A stretch of DNA of 64,000 nucleotides, taken from NCBI GenBank assembly GCA_027019165.1, contig JALUXC010000023.1, positions 1-64,000 on the forward strand, given 5' to 3'. The notes beneath the pieces were generated by a model that was not told the origin of the DNA, searched no databases, and saw only the letters and a list, made by a program, of their open reading frames with translations. Shown here one piece after another: positions 45,561 through 53,926 of this stretch; position 1 is the stretch's first letter; each line of letters opens with the position of its first letter. A program made the translations under genes and the position numbers. The stretch comes from Pseudophaeobacter sp. (GTDB taxonomy: Bacteria; Pseudomonadota; Alphaproteobacteria; Rhodobacterales; Rhodobacteraceae).

Positions 45561-48455
45561 TTACGCTGGCATGATTTTGCAGAGAGTCGCTTTGGTCTCC
45601 TGCATCTGGGTCACACTGTCATACCCGTAGGTCTGCGCCGTGTTGGTGCTTTCGCCCAGCACATATGGATCAGCGCCGTCGGGGTATTTGCTGCGCAGGT
45701 CCTCGCCCTGGAAATGACCGCCAAAGTGGAACGGCATGAAGGCAACGCCCTCGCCGACCCTTTCGGTGACCATGGCCATGACCTTGACCTTGCCGCCCTC
45801 CGGGCCTTCGACCCAGCACTGCGCGCCGTCCCGCACGCCAAGGTTATTGGCATCGCGCGGGTTGATCTCGACGAACATGTCCTGCTGGAGTTCGGCCAGC
45901 CAGGGGTTCGAGCGGGTCTCATCGCCGCCGCCCTCATATTCGACCAGACGGCCAGAGGTGAGGATGATCGGGAACTCCTGCGAGACATCCTTTTTCTGGA
46001 TCGAGGCATACATCGTCGGCAGACGATAGAACTTGCGATCCTCGTAGGTCGGATAATCCGCAACCAGATCCCGGCGGTTGGTATAAAGCGGCTCGCGGTG
46101 CAGCGGCACCGGATCCGGGAAGGTCCACACGACCGCACGCGCCTTGGCGTTGCCGAAGGGCGCACATTCGTGCTTGATCGCAACCCGCTGGATGCCGCCC
46201 GACAGGTCGGTTTTCCAGTTGGTCTTGGGACCGGCCACCGCGTCGATTGCGGCACGCTCTTCGTCGGTCAGGTCACCATCCCAGCCCAGATCCATCAGCA
46301 TCTGCATGGTGAACTCAGGATAGCCGTCCTGAATTTCAGAGCCTGCCGAATAGACGCCCTCGGCCAGCAGATTGTCACCGTCCCGCTCCACGCCGAAACG
46401 GGCACGGAAGGTCAGACCACCCTCGGAAACCGGCTTGGACATGTCATAGAGGTTCGGCGTCCCCGGATGGTTCATCTCGGGCGTGCCCCAGCACGGCCAG
46501 GGCATACCGTAGTAATCCCCATCGGCCTCACCGCCAATCGCCTTGAGCGTGGTACGGTCAAAGGTGTGCTGGTTGGCCATGTGCTTTTTGATCCGCTCCG
46601 GGCTTTGACCGGTGTAGCCGACCGTCCACATGCCGCGATTGAATTCGCGGGTCACGCTTTCGATGTTGGGCGTTTCGGCATCTTCCATCTCGATGTTGCG
46701 GAAGAAACGGTCGGCCCAGCCGAACTTGTTCGCGAACTTTGCCATGATCACGTGATCGGGCAGGCTTTCGAACAGCGGATCGACCACCTTGTCGCGCCAC
46801 TGGATCGAGCGGTTCGACGCGGTGACAGAGCCACGGGTTTCGAACTGGGTACAGGCCGGCAGCAGGTAGACACCATCGGTGCGGTCATGCAGCACGGCGG
46901 AAACGGTGGGATACGGGTCGACCACGACCAGCATGTCCAGCTTTTCCATCGCCGTCTTCATTTCCGTCATCCGGGTCTGCGAGTTGGGCGCGTGGCCCCA
47001 CAGAACCATGGCACGAACATTGTTCGGCTGGTCCATGTTTTCGGCGTCTTCCAGGATACCATCGATCCAGCGGCTGACCGGAATACCTGTCAGGTTCTGC
47101 AGGCTCTTGTCCTTGCCGTCGGCGCCTTTCAGCGTGTCGAACTGGCCGGCAAGCCATTCCGGATCTTCACCCCAGACCCGCGCCCAGTGACCCCATGCGC
47201 CTTTGGACAGGCCATAGTAGCCGGGCAGAGTGTGGGACAGAACGCCAAGGTCGGTTGCGCCCTGCACGTTGTCGTGGCCACGGAAGATGTTGGTTCCGCC
47301 ACCCGAGGTGCCCATGTTGCCCAGCGCCAACTGCAGCACGCAATAGGCACGGGTGTTGTTGTTGCCATTGGTGTGCTGGGTGCCGCCCATGCACCAGATC
47401 ACGGTGCCGGGACGGTTGTTGGCCATGGTACGGGCCACGCGGCGCAGCTGCTCGCCGGGGGTTCCGGTGACGCGCTCAACCTCTTCGGGGTTCCACTTGG
47501 CCACTTCTTCGCGGATCTGGTCCATGCCCCAGACACGGGTGCGGATGAACTCCTTGTCCTCCCAGCCGTTCTCGAAGATGTGCCACAGGATGCCCCAGAC
47601 CAGTGCAACGTCGGTGCCCGGACGGAAGCGCACATATTCATCGGCATGGGCCGCGGTGCGGGTGAAACGCGGATCGCAAACAATCAGCGGCGCGTTGTTC
47701 TGCTCCTTGGCCTTCAGAACGTGCAGCAGCGAGACGGGGTGCGCCTCGGCCGGGTTGCCGCCGATGATGAAGATCGCCTTGGAGTTATGGATATCGTTGT
47801 AGCTGTTGGTCATGGCGCCATAGCCCCATGTGTTCGCAACACCCGCAACTGTGGTGGAGTGACAGATCCGCGCCTGGTGATCCACGTTGTTCGTGCCCCA
47901 ATAGGCGGCGAACTTGCGGAACAGGTAGGCCTGTTCGTTGTTGTGCTTGGCCGAGCCGAGCCAGTAGACGCTGTCAGGTCCGCTCTCGTCGCGGATCTGC
48001 ATCATGCCATCGCCGATCTCGTTGATCGCCTGATCCCAGGAGATGCGCTTCCACTCGCCACCCTCTTTCTTCATCGGGTACTTGAGGCGGCGTTCACCAT
48101 GGGCGTGCTCGCGCACCGAGGCCCCCTTGGCGCAATGAGCACCGAGGTTGAACGGGCTGTCCCAGCCGGGTTCCTGCCCGACCCAGACGCCGTTTTGAAC
48201 CTCTGCCACGACGGTACAGCCGACCGAGCAGTGGGTGCAGACGGATTTTACGGTTTCAACAGCGCCCGCAGCCGCGGTGGCCGCACTGGCCTGGGTCACG
48301 GACCCGCCGGTGGCGCTGATGGCAGCCAGGCCGCCAATGGCCAGGCCGGAGCCGCGCAAAAAGGCGCGGCGGTCGACGGATGTTTCGCCGACTTTGGACA
48401 GGATACTGGTCCGCTGGGGGCGTCTCGCAACCCCGTTGGTCTTTTTCCTAAGCAT
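45561..48455 (-). CDS. fdoG: Formate dehydrogenase major (alpha) subunit, molybdopterin-dependent, TAT-exported
   Basis: 964 aa. Twin-arginine signal (VDRRAFLRGSG at 28-37), 4Fe-4S cysteines C73, C76, C80 and C108, and the Mo/W ligand C198 in ARICHSTTVAG, where E. coli FDH-N carries selenocysteine; so this is the cysteine form and needs no SECIS. The C-terminal molydopterin dinucleotide-binding domain includes LTSGRLVEYEGGGDETRSNPW. It oxidises formate to CO2 in the periplasm. GGGAGG lies 6 nt before ATG. Mo or W as metal is open; a TupA-like domain nearby makes tungsten worth testing. Confidence 0.95.
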   Translation of the reverse strand: MLRKKTNGVARRPQRTSILSKVGETSVDRRAFLRGSGLAIGGLAAISATGGSVTQASAATAAAGAVETVKSVCTHCSVGCTVVAEVQNGVWVGQEPGWDSPFNLGAHCAKGASVREHAHGERRLKYPMKKEGGEWKRISWDQAINEIGDGMMQIRDESGPDSVYWLGSAKHNNEQAYLFRKFAAYWGTNNVDHQARICHSTTVAGVANTWGYGAMTNSYNDIHNSKAIFIIGGNPAEAHPVSLLHVLKAKEQNNAPLIVCDPRFTRTAAHADEYVRFRPGTDVALVWGILWHIFENGWEDKEFIRTRVWGMDQIREEVAKWNPEEVERVTGTPGEQLRRVARTMANNRPGTVIWCMGGTQHTNGNNNTRAYCVLQLALGNMGTSGGGTNIFRGHDNVQGATDLGVLSHTLPGYYGLSKGAWGHWARVWGEDPEWLAGQFDTLKGADGKDKSLQNLTGIPVSRWIDGILEDAENMDQPNNVRAMVLWGHAPNSQTRMTEMKTAMEKLDMLVVVDPYPTVSAVLHDRTDGVYLLPACTQFETRGSVTASNRSIQWRDKVVDPLFESLPDHVIMAKFANKFGWADRFFRNIEMEDAETPNIESVTREFNRGMWTVGYTGQSPERIKKHMANQHTFDRTTLKAIGGEADGDYYGMPWPCWGTPEMNHPGTPNLYDMSKPVSEGGLTFRARFGVERDGDNLLAEGVYSAGSEIQDGYPEFTMQMLMDLGWDGDLTDEERAAIDAVAGPKTNWKTDLSGGIQRVAIKHECAPFGNAKARAVVWTFPDPVPLHREPLYTNRRDLVADYPTYEDRKFYRLPTMYASIQKKDVSQEFPIILTSGRLVEYEGGGDETRSNPWLAELQQDMFVEINPRDANNLGVRDGAQCWVEGPEGGKVKVMAMVTERVGEGVAFMPFHFGGHFQGEDLRSKYPDGADPYVLGESTNTAQTYGYDSVTQMQETKATLCKIMPA

Positions 48456-48573
48456 TTAGAACCTCCCTTGCTTGCTTCCTCCTCAGAAAGCGCGCTGGGT
48501 TGACGACAATACCTCAGGCGGTCGGGCGTCACGCAACCAGTTGCCTTTGGTCATTTGGGTAGCGATCGGCGCG

Positions 48574-48765
48574 TTAGAACCGGACGCTTTCGTAATAGGC
48601 GCGGGTATGCGCGGTATCCTGCATCGTCTCTTTTGCAAGATCGGGCTCTGCGGCCTCCACCGCGCCCCCTGTGGTCGCAACAGCCACTGCCGCAAGCGGC
48701 GCGGTGGTTGCGGCGATTTTCAGAAAGTCGCGGCGGCTTGAGGCTGCCTCTGCTTTCTTGGTCAT
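48574..48765 (-). CDS. Formate dehydrogenase-region TAT-signal small protein
   Basis: 63 aa from ATG 48765, chosen over 48795 because GGAGGAG lies 8 nt upstream. Twin-arginine motif SSRRDFLKIAA, a hydrophobic core and a short mature tail (AEPDLAKETMQDTAHTRAYYESVRF). This matches the short 'formate dehydrogenase region TAT target' peptides that lie directly upstream of FDH alpha genes. It may help to export or stabilise the alpha-beta dimer. No enzymatic motif. Confidence 0.85.
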   Translation of the reverse strand: MTKKAEAASSRRDFLKIAATTAPLAAVAVATTGGAVEAAEPDLAKETMQDTAHTRAYYESVRF

Positions 48766-48823
48766 GTGAGTGTCTCCTCCTTGGTGGTCGCTCACGTTTT
48801 GAGGCAGGAAAATCTGCCCCGGT

Positions 48824-49447
48824 TTATGCGGATTGCTCCGCGCTCATCCGGAAGGCTTCGGCCTCAATCTCCATGAACACCCGACCGACAGCGCCGACCG
48901 AGGCATAAAGAACCGAGTTCTTGGCCTTCTCGAGATCCGAAAAGAAGTGACCGGCCCAGGGGCCGATATGGGTGTTGAAAAAGGTCTTTTGGTCCGCAAG
49001 AGAGGCAGGCGCGCCAAAGCGGCCCGCGATCAGCGCTCCCATCATCTCCATCAAGGAGGCGATATTGTCCTCGGGCTCATAGACATTGGCCGCACGGGTC
49101 ATGCCGCGCGCCGCCATGTCCCGCCGCAGCTGCGCCAGAGGCTTTTCATTGAGGAAACCGGTCAGATAATAGCTGGCGTAAGGGAGCAGCTCGCCGCGCC
49201 CAAGACCGATGAACAGCTTGTTGAACTCGCGCTCCACCGCAGCGGGTTTGGAGAGTTTGGCAATCTTGGCCAGAGCGTTGATGGCCGTGCCAAGATCGGT
49301 ATCGTCTCCAGACAGGCCAGCAGTCTGCCCCAGCAGGAATTCATCCGGCGGGGCGGCCAAGATAAGCCCCATGAAATTATAGAGATCCGCACGCAGGCGG
49401 TCCTCTTCGCTTACCAGCGGCGCTGAAGGGTCAGCGGTGGCTGTCAT
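48824..49447 (-). CDS. TorD/DmsD-family molybdoenzyme chaperone
   Basis: 207 aa from ATG 49447 (GGAG 6 nt upstream); the 49465 ATG overlapping the DUF3306 stop is the alternative. All-helical TorD fold with the LYNFMGLILAAPPDEFLLG start, FNKLFIGLGRGELLPYASYYLTGFLNEKPLAQLR and a C-terminal HIGPWAGHFFSDLE helix. Such chaperones bind the TAT signal of the molybdo-subunit and delay export until cofactor is in. Its place next to FDH alpha and the TAT peptide supports a dedicated role. Confidence 0.88.
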   Translation of the reverse strand: MTATADPSAPLVSEEDRLRADLYNFMGLILAAPPDEFLLGQTAGLSGDDTDLGTAINALAKIAKLSKPAAVEREFNKLFIGLGRGELLPYASYYLTGFLNEKPLAQLRRDMAARGMTRAANVYEPEDNIASLMEMMGALIAGRFGAPASLADQKTFFNTHIGPWAGHFFSDLEKAKNSVLYASVGAVGRVFMEIEAEAFRMSAEQSA

Positions 49448-49461
49448 GATGTGCTCCTTGT

Positions 49462-50154
49462 TCATGCCGTCTCCCGCGCCTCGGGCTGATCCTGATCAAA
49501 GGAAAACCGCATCCGGCGCGGCAGGGTGTTCACGGGGTCAGTATCACCGGCTTCGGCAGACCTGTCACCCCCTATGGTTGTGAGCCCTTCAGCGGTGGCG
49601 GACTGATCCGGTGCAGTTCCCAGAACGTCCTCCGCCTCGACATCCGCTTCAGCCAAAGCAGGTTCAGCGTCTTGCGCATCGTCCGGGGCAAGCGCCACCT
49701 CCGGTTCCGCGTCTTCTGGTGCATCTGCTATTTGCTGGGCCTTTTCCTTTTCGGCGGCCTGCCGGGCAAGTTCCTCGACATGTTTGGTCATGCCCTTGCC
49801 CACCTGATAGGCGGTCTGCATGCCTTCGACGACCATGGCGCTGTCGGTGAAATCTTCGCCGTAATCCACCAGACCATCCACGTTCGCCAGTATCGGGTTC
49901 AGCCGCCAGAGGCGGCGCAATGCGCGCGTGCGAATACGGGCCGGGACAACATCCCGCAGAAAGACCTTGAAATCGTCGCCCTCTTCCAGCGTGTCGGGGT
50001 CGGGCAGCTCCAGTTCGGCCAGGATCTCTTCGTCGCTTTTTTCCTCAAGCGCCTGTTCCCGCTCGGCAGCCTCGGCGGCGGCTTCTGCTCGTTTTTCCGC
50101 TTCGGCCTCGGCCTGAACGGCAGCCTTTCGACGGGCCCAGAAATCACGTGTCAT
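49462..50154 (-). CDS. DUF3306 family protein
   Basis: 230 aa. Starts with the family pattern DFWARRKAAVQAEAEAEKRAEA, continues with an acidic, Ala/Glu-rich coiled-coil, the conserved core FKVFLRDVVPARIRTRALRRLWRLNPILANVDGLVDYGEDFTD, and a low-complexity tail rich in Ala, Glu and Asp. DUF3306 and DUF3305 nearly always travel together beside formate dehydrogenases. No biochemical function is known. Overlaps DUF3305 and the chaperone gene by 4 bp each. Confidence 0.9.
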   Translation of the reverse strand: MTRDFWARRKAAVQAEAEAEKRAEAAAEAAEREQALEEKSDEEILAELELPDPDTLEEGDDFKVFLRDVVPARIRTRALRRLWRLNPILANVDGLVDYGEDFTDSAMVVEGMQTAYQVGKGMTKHVEELARQAAEKEKAQQIADAPEDAEPEVALAPDDAQDAEPALAEADVEAEDVLGTAPDQSATAEGLTTIGGDRSAEAGDTDPVNTLPRRMRFSFDQDQPEARETA

Positions 50155-50720
50155 TGCAGGCGCCCCTTTTTGACCAGAGATGGAGAGCGGTAGACGTCCG
50201 TCATCTGCGCAATGCGCGGATCACCAATCCCGTCCTCCGCCTCGCCCATGGTGCGCTTGTCGCGGCGGCGTTTCTTGAATTCCTCTTCCTTGAAATGGGC
50301 CAGCGTGAATTGCCGCACCCAGGCGACCAGCCCCGAGGGCATCGGGACGCGTTCCACCAGGTCCTCACCATTGTCGGCATAGTCCTGCGCCTCGAACGGA
50401 GAGGCCGTGACCAGTGTCACGTCAAGCGGGCGATCCGCATCATCGCTGTCGCGCAGGATCACGTAGACGCAGGGCGGCTCGGCGGTCAGGCCCTGCATAT
50501 AGGCTTCGGCCTCGGCGCGGTGCAGCTCAAGCGGCAGCGTCGCGGCGTGAAACTCGCTGGCGCCCTCTTCCTGCCGCAACAGCTGCCAGTCGGCAGGCCC
50601 GGCAGCGGGCAGCACGGCAGAGACCTTCCACGACCATTTCGCCCACCGGGTCACCCCGGGGGTACGGCGAATGACGATGCCCAGCGGCATGACGTCGGTC
50701 TTGTCCAAAGTCTGGCTCAC
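50151..50720 (-). CDS. DUF3305 family protein
   Basis: About 189 aa. The GTG at 50720 (AGGA 11 nt upstream) gives MSQTLDKTDVMPLGIVIRRTPGVTRWAKWSWKV, the usual opening; the long in-frame extension upstream lacks family character. Core WQLLRQEEGASEFHAATLPLELHRAEAEAYMQGL. First gene of the minus-strand FDH operon, divergent from the polyferredoxin gene across 345 bp. Function unknown; conserved with FDH, presumably assembly. Confidence 0.85.
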   Translation of the reverse strand: MSQTLDKTDVMPLGIVIRRTPGVTRWAKWSWKVSAVLPAAGPADWQLLRQEEGASEFHAATLPLELHRAEAEAYMQGLTAEPPCVYVILRDSDDADRPLDVTLVTASPFEAQDYADNGEDLVERVPMPSGLVAWVRQFTLAHFKEEEFKKRRRDKRTMGEAEDGIGDPRIAQMTDVYRSPSLVKKGRLQ

Positions 50721-51065
50721 GGTCGGCTTGATCCTGGCTCTCCCTGCGTCACCCAAATCTGCCGCAGTTTCACAGCACCGTGAAAGCCCGCTGTTGCATG
50801 CCGCGGCATATTTCGACAAAGCCGGACAAATTGGACCACCCTTCGCGCCCTGCAATGCCGCCTTGGTCGTTTTGTCTATGTCGACAAAAATCATCAGAAT
50901 ACCGCCGTACACCGAAAGCCGCGAATCACCCGCCACTTCTGGTGGCTTTTGCGGGCCTGCCGCGCGGTGCAAACCGGTTTACGCCGCTTTCGAATCATGC
51001 CTAATCTGTGGTCCGAGCGGCACAAATCCGCCGATTACGCCAGCCCTGATGCAAGCGAGGAAATG
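50721..51065. other. 345-bp divergent regulatory region of the FDH cluster
   Basis: Between the divergent DUF3305 and polyferredoxin genes. It contains an inverted repeat TTTTGTC-N6-GACAAAA (50870-50889), a smaller palindrome ATGCCGCGGCAT (about 50805-50816), and further GACAAA half sites nearby. A GG-N10-GC element lies at 50921-50935 on the minus strand with a weak match to the sigma-54 consensus. This is the natural site for the FDH promoters and for the NtrC-like regulator to bind. Confidence 0.5.
50870..50889. promoter_or_regulatory. Inverted repeat, candidate regulator site of the FDH cluster
   Basis: TTTTGTC (50870-50876) and GACAAAA (50883-50889) are perfect 7-bp arms around a 6-bp spacer. 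Location in the divergent FDH promoter region makes it a likely operator or enhancer. Confidence 0.5.
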
Positions 51066-53012
51066 ATGGTCAAGCAGTTGATTTTGTGTGATTGTTCTGG
51101 CTCACAAGAGATCGATTCAGAGGGGCTTTCGCGCACCACCGGCCTGCCCTGCTCCAAGGTGCATTCGGCGCTCTGCACCCGCCAGACCGACAGTGCTGCG
51201 GCCGCGATCGCCACCGGGGACGCCGTAATTTGCTGCACCCAGGAACAGCGCCTGTTCGAGGAGATCGCGGAGGAGATCGACACCCCTGTTCCGGCCTTTC
51301 TCGACCTGCGTGACCGGGCCGGTTGGACCGAGGATCAGGGCAATCTGCTACCCAAAATGTCCGCGCTGGTGGCCGAGGCTGCCGTAGACCGCGCCGCGGC
51401 AAAGAACATCGATGTGGTCTCCGAAGGTCTGTGCCTGATCGTCGGCGCGTCTGAGGCGGCCCTGCCCGCAGCCGAACGTCTAAAGGACGCGCTGGGGGTC
51501 ACGGTGCTGCTGACCGATGAGGCCGAAGCGCCAGTGACCCGCGATTTTGACGTTATTCGGGGTCGGCTGCGCCAAGCCAAAGGCGCGCTCGGTCAGTTTC
51601 AGGTTACCATCGATGCCCTGCAGCAGCTCGACATCACCGGCCGTAACTGGAGCTGGAGCGATGCCCGAGATGGCGGGCGATCCGAATGCGATATCATTCT
51701 CGACCTGACCGGCGGCACGCCGCTGTTTCCGGCCCATGAAAAGCGCGAAGGCTACCTGCGCGCCGACCCCAAGGGTGTGCAGGCCGTGGCCGATGCGGTG
51801 CTGGAGGCAAGCCAGCTCATCGGCACCTTTGAAAAGCCGCTCTATGTGCGCACGGAACCACTCCTGTGCGCCCACTCCCGGGCTAGCAAGACCGGTTGCA
51901 CCAATTGTCTGGATGTCTGCCCTACCGGGGCGATTGTCTCGAACGGCGATCACGTCAGCATCGACCCGATGGTCTGTGCGGGGTGCGGCGCCTGTGCCTC
52001 GCTCTGCCCGTCGGGGTCGATTACCTATGATGCACCGCCGACCGACAGCCTGATGCGCCGCATTCAGGTGCTGGCCAAGGCCTACCTTGATGCAGGAGGC
52101 ACTGCTCCGCGCCTTTTGGTGGTAAACGATCACGGCGCCGAGATGATCCGCCTTGCGGCACGCTTCGGCCGGGGCCTGCCTGCCGATGTGCTGCCGCTGG
52201 AGGTTGAGGCGCTCAACACCTTCGGCCATGCCGAGATCCTGGCCGCGCTGGCCGCAGGCTTTGCGCATGTTTCGATCGTGCTGTCGCCCAAAGTAGACCG
52301 CGAGGTCCAGACCCGCGAACTGGCGCTCGCCTGCGCCATCGCCGGAGACAAGGCCGAGATTCTTGACCTTGCCGACCCCGATGCGCTGAGCGATGCCCTG
52401 TACGCGGCAGAGGCCCCGTCGCCGATTGCCGAACCGCTGCGCCCTATGGGCACCCGCCGCCAGATCACCCGTCAGGCCGCCCGCGCATTGGCGCCAGATG
52501 CCGATGTACTGCCTTTGCCGGAAAATGCGCCCTATGGCGCGGTTTTGGTGAACAAAGACAGCTGCACCCTGTGCCTGTCTTGTGTCTCGCTTTGCCCCTC
52601 GGGTGCGCTGGGGGACAACCCGGATCTGCCGCAGCTGCGCTTTCAAGAGGACGCCTGCCTGCAGTGCGGCCTTTGTGCCAATGTCTGCCCCGAGCAGGCG
52701 ATCTCTTATCAGCCGCGCCTGAACCTTCAGCCCGAAGCGCTGAGCCAGGTTGTGATCCACGAGGAAGAACCCTTTGCCTGCGTCGAATGCGGCAGCCTGT
52801 TCGGGGTGAAATCCACCATCGAGAAGATCACCGAGAAACTGGCTGGGAACCATGCGATGTTCGCCACATCAGATGCGGCGCGGATGATCCAGATGTGTGA
52901 CGACTGCCGGGTCAATGCGCAGTTCCATCAGGAAAACAACCCTTTCGCGGGCAAGGATCGCCCGGCCGTTCGCACCACCGCCGATTACCTTAGCAAGCGC
53001 CGCGATCACTGA
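51066..53012 (+). CDS. Polyferredoxin: 4Fe-4S binding protein of the FDH cluster
   Basis: 648 aa from ATG 51066 (GAGG 5 nt upstream). The N-terminal half resembles a Rossmann-like region with a glycine-poor nucleotide site (VGASEAALPAAERL). Ferredoxin pairs follow at CTNCLDVCPTGA..CAGCGACASLCPSG and CTLCLSCVSLCPSG..CLQCGLCANVCPEQ, with a final CVECG. Four 4Fe-4S clusters are thus expected. Roseobacters carry this gene next to periplasmic FDH, divergent from DUF3305. It may serve as a cytosolic electron carrier or cluster donor for FDH maturation; the function has not been shown. Confidence 0.85.
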   Translation: MVKQLILCDCSGSQEIDSEGLSRTTGLPCSKVHSALCTRQTDSAAAAIATGDAVICCTQEQRLFEEIAEEIDTPVPAFLDLRDRAGWTEDQGNLLPKMSALVAEAAVDRAAAKNIDVVSEGLCLIVGASEAALPAAERLKDALGVTVLLTDEAEAPVTRDFDVIRGRLRQAKGALGQFQVTIDALQQLDITGRNWSWSDARDGGRSECDIILDLTGGTPLFPAHEKREGYLRADPKGVQAVADAVLEASQLIGTFEKPLYVRTEPLLCAHSRASKTGCTNCLDVCPTGAIVSNGDHVSIDPMVCAGCGACASLCPSGSITYDAPPTDSLMRRIQVLAKAYLDAGGTAPRLLVVNDHGAEMIRLAARFGRGLPADVLPLEVEALNTFGHAEILAALAAGFAHVSIVLSPKVDREVQTRELALACAIAGDKAEILDLADPDALSDALYAAEAPSPIAEPLRPMGTRRQITRQAARALAPDADVLPLPENAPYGAVLVNKDSCTLCLSCVSLCPSGALGDNPDLPQLRFQEDACLQCGLCANVCPEQAISYQPRLNLQPEALSQVVIHEEEPFACVECGSLFGVKSTIEKITEKLAGNHAMFATSDAARMIQMCDDCRVNAQFHQENNPFAGKDRPAVRTTADYLSKRRDH

Positions 53013-53842
53013 TGCTGCAAGGGCGCGCCCAGATCGGCCGGCTCCAGGCTGGCCACATAGGCGAGGATCGCCTCCAGATCGTCCAGCGTCATGGCGACGG
53101 GGACGATGGGCGACGGGCGGTCTTCAGGAAAGGGCGGTGTCACGTCCTCGACCTGGGTGAAGGCCGGATGTGGGTTCAGCGCATAGAAGGCCTGAAACCG
53201 ATAGTCCCAGTCCGGCAGGGTGCGCAGCACGAAAAACGACGGCGTGGAGCCGATGTCGTTGAGATGCATGTCATCCGCCACCGCATGGCAGCGCCCACAC
53301 ATGCTGCGCGACAAGCTTTGGCCAAGCTCGGCATCGCCTTCAAAAGAAATCTCCTCGACAGCCGCAACCTGAACCTCTGGCAGGGTAAACATCTGCACGC
53401 CCTCAGGCGCATAGGCTGTGATCGTGCGGCTGCCGATCTCGGAGGACAGCCAATCGACAAAACGCGCGGTTCCGGGGTGGGCGTCGTCCAATACGGAAAT
53501 GTGCCACAGACCCTGCGCCCCTTGAAACACGGGCTTTGCGCCTGCTCCCCCATTGGTGCCAAGCGCGGCTTCGGCCTCCTCGCTGGGCGCAACCAGTTGC
53601 ACCCTCACCTGTGTCTTCAGCGAGAAGCGGGGCAGAAGGTGTTTGAGGAACCCCGTTTCGACCAGCGCATCCGGCACGGCCATGCGCACCAGACGGTCCT
53701 CGGCGCGGAGCGGGCCTGCGGCCAGCAGCGCGGCGAGCGTGACTGCCACAACCATGGCGCCAATGCGCTCCGGCGCGGGGCTGCTCCGATTGAGCGCTGC
53801 ACAACACCAGCGGATCGGATAGAGAAAAAACAAACGGGCCAT
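53006..53842 (-). CDS. TupA-like binding domain fused to a c-type cytochrome
   Basis: 278 aa from ATG 53842, or 249 from ATG 53755, which starts directly at a signal peptide (MVVAVTLAALLAAGPLRA). The first ~110 mature residues resemble a shortened ABC tungstate-binding protein: MAVPDALVETGFLKHLLPRF matches the TupA opening, and ARFVDWLSSEIGSRTITAYA the TupA end; the middle of that fold is missing. A monohaem cytochrome follows (MCGRCHAV, and a Met in MTLDDLEAILAYVASLEP). It converges on the polyferredoxin gene (7-bp overlap) and is divergent from mrp. Tungsten binding is inference. Confidence 0.8.
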   Translation of the reverse strand: MARLFFLYPIRWCCAALNRSSPAPERIGAMVVAVTLAALLAAGPLRAEDRLVRMAVPDALVETGFLKHLLPRFSLKTQVRVQLVAPSEEAEAALGTNGGAGAKPVFQGAQGLWHISVLDDAHPGTARFVDWLSSEIGSRTITAYAPEGVQMFTLPEVQVAAVEEISFEGDAELGQSLSRSMCGRCHAVADDMHLNDIGSTPSFFVLRTLPDWDYRFQAFYALNPHPAFTQVEDVTPPFPEDRPSPIVPVAMTLDDLEAILAYVASLEPADLGAPLQHQ

Positions 53843-53926
53843 TCGAAATGCTAGGAAGCAACCTACATCTTCGTCAAGTGTTCCGTCCGAATACGACAAA
53901 CGACCAATCCAAAGGAGTAGACCGGC

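Noticed and set aside
44595-48503. Very long plus-strand open frame opposite the FDH alpha and beta genes
   Set aside because: It mirrors the codon pattern of the real FDH genes on the minus strand, has no domain and no ribosome-binding site. High-GC genes often leave such an antisense frame open.
50921-50935. Sigma-54 promoter upstream of DUF3305
   Set aside because: GG-N10-GC is present but only about 8 of 11 consensus positions match, and the local regulator lacks GAFTGA, so sigma-54 use is doubtful.
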